DNA of 6,035 bases from CAZEQJ01 sp964514385 (GTDB taxonomy: Bacteria > Bacteroidota > Bacteroidia > Cytophagales > Cyclobacteriaceae), in assembly GCA_964514385.1 (NCBI GenBank), contig CAZEQJ010000069.1, forward strand, positions 1-6,035, read 5' to 3'. Within the stretch, counting starts at the first letter, position 1. The number at the start of each line of letters is the position of its first letter. The translations under genes and the position numbers were made by a program. A model generated the notes under the pieces. The model saw only the letters and a list, made by a program, of their open reading frames with translations, did no database searches and was not told the DNA's origin. This document shows positions 5,246-6,035 of the stretch, piece by piece.

Positions 5246-5728
5246 ATGAAACCGATATTTTTTGTGTTGTTGTTTACGGCTACTTTCGGGCTGGCACAGG
5301 TGCATCATGGGCTTTATGCAGAGACCTATCTGGTGCGCCACGATTTTCACGAAAGCTTTTTTTCACTGAATTACGAGCTAACCTTTCAGGGCAGTAAGGT
5401 ACGTCATATCAGGGTAGGCGTCATTCCTGAGTACGAATCACCGCAGTCCTATATGTTTTCGATTCCCATTACCGCCACGCGGCAATTTTTTCCCGGAGGC
5501 AGGCATCATCTCGAAGCCGGGATAGGTTTTATATTTCGGGCAGAGCATTTCGAGTCAGATTACAATGATTCCGATCAGGTATGGTTTTATGATGTGCCTG
5601 CTTTTATGTTTCCGCTCATGTATCGGTACAGCTGGGAGAGCGGTTTGTTTTTCCGCGGAGGTATAAATCTGATGGTGAGTTGGCCTACCTTACCCGCTCC
5701 GGCATTTTCACTGGGGTATCAGTTCTAG
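5246..5728 (+). CDS. Small outer-membrane beta-barrel-like protein, family not recognised
   Basis: This 160-residue protein has a Sec signal (MKPIFFVLLFTATFGLAQ, cleavage near residue 17-18). After it come strand-like segments with turns: HHGLYAETYLVRHDF, FFSLNYELTFQ (38-48), VRHIRVGVIPEY (52-63), SYMFSIPITATRQFF (68-82), HHLEAGIGFIFRAEHF (87-102), VPAFMFPLMYRYSW (117-130), GLFFRGGINLMVSW (133-146) and a last strand AFSLGYQF. The C-terminal Phe and aromatic pattern are the usual recognition signal for the outer-membrane barrel assembly machinery. About eight strands fit a small OmpA/OmpX-sized barrel. Many Bacteroidota genomes carry such proteins without assigned roles. The ATG follows an A-rich leader (AAATGATAATAAG), and a flavodoxin-like gene starts 43 bases downstream on the same strand. 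Confidence 0.85.
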   Translation: MKPIFFVLLFTATFGLAQVHHGLYAETYLVRHDFHESFFSLNYELTFQGSKVRHIRVGVIPEYESPQSYMFSIPITATRQFFPGGRHHLEAGIGFIFRAEHFESDYNDSDQVWFYDVPAFMFPLMYRYSWESGLFFRGGINLMVSWPTLPAPAFSLGYQF

Positions 5729-5771
5729 CGGCTTTTTCGTATATAACTATAGATACCAGATTTTTTATGCC

Positions 5772-6035
5772 ATGAAAACGTCAGCTGTAAACAAGAAAGC
5801 CCTTATTGTATATGCCTCTTTTGATGGATCTACACGGGAAATTTCCAGTTATATCCGGCATTTTTTAAAGCAGCACCATATCGAAACAGACATGGTAAGG
5901 GCGACCGACCCTGTTGACCTTGGAAAATATGATATGATCTTACTAGGAACCGCCATCCACGGTAATGAGCCACACCCTGAAATGCCGGCATTTATCAATA
6001 AATACCGGCTTCAGCTTGAAAAAAGCCGGGTTTCG
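5772..6035 (+). CDS. Flavodoxin-domain protein, HemG-like (5' part; runs off the window)
   Basis: From the ATG at 5772 the frame is open for 88 codons to the window edge, starting MKTSAVNKKALIVYASFDGS. It has a beta strand (ALIVYA, residues 10-15) followed by the FMN phosphate loop S16-F-D-G-S-T21 and a helix (REISSYIRHFLKQH), then a second strand with DPVDLGKYDMILLGTAIHGN, whose LLGTAIHG (57-64) fits the second FMN-contact loop. The spacing and SxDGxT-RE-I pattern are those of flavodoxin domains of the HemG type (menaquinone-linked protoporphyrinogen IX dehydrogenase), but other flavodoxin-domain proteins share them, so the heme role is only a possibility. The 3' end, which would tell HemG from generic flavodoxins, is missing. 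Confidence 0.85.
   Translation, partial: MKTSAVNKKALIVYASFDGSTREISSYIRHFLKQHHIETDMVRATDPVDLGKYDMILLGTAIHGNEPHPEMPAFINKYRLQLEKSRVS

Overview
The window looks like chromosomal DNA from a member of the Bacteroidota, possibly of the Cytophagales or a nearby order (that finer placement is a guess). The evidence is protein style: short lipoproteins with Cys lipoboxes, a DUF2490 outer-membrane barrel, a second small secreted barrel, and a secreted PepX-type peptidase. Start regions are A-rich and lack strong Shine-Dalgarno sequences, and one promoter carries a TAnnTTTG-type -7 box almost touching its ATG. No rRNA, tRNA, CRISPR array or transposase is visible.

The window falls into two compositional halves. 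Bases 1-2212 are AT-rich and accessory in character, and every gene there lies on the minus strand. In transcription order there is a short hairpin (2013-2039), a SnoaL/DUF4440-like lipoprotein gene (1962-1477), a 134-base imperfect palindrome (1339-1472), a lipoprotein gene broken by one frameshift (1302-446), and, 8 bases further on, a 128-residue helical protein of unknown function (437-51). Inverted copies of a ~20-base sequence (1452-1471 and 2001-2019) bracket the SnoaL-like gene, so it sits in what looks like a mobile or cassette-like unit.

Bases 2213-6035 are clearly richer in GC and look like ordinary core genome. The minus strand carries a DUF2905 membrane protein (5104-4880), a secreted Xaa-Pro dipeptidyl-peptidase (4823-3006) and a DUF2490 barrel (2926-2213). 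The plus strand, diverging at about 5105-5245, carries a small outer-membrane-type protein (5246-5728) and the first 88 codons of a HemG-like flavodoxin-domain protein that runs off the window (5772 onward).

The strongest discovery leads are in the left half. Rejoining two reading frames gives a ~285-residue lipoprotein with a Cys-Asp-Cys motif, tightly linked to the 128-residue partner; I know of no assigned function for this pair. The second lead is the inverted-repeat cassette architecture around the SnoaL-like gene. The peptidase, DUF2490, DUF2905 and flavodoxin genes are ordinary family members.
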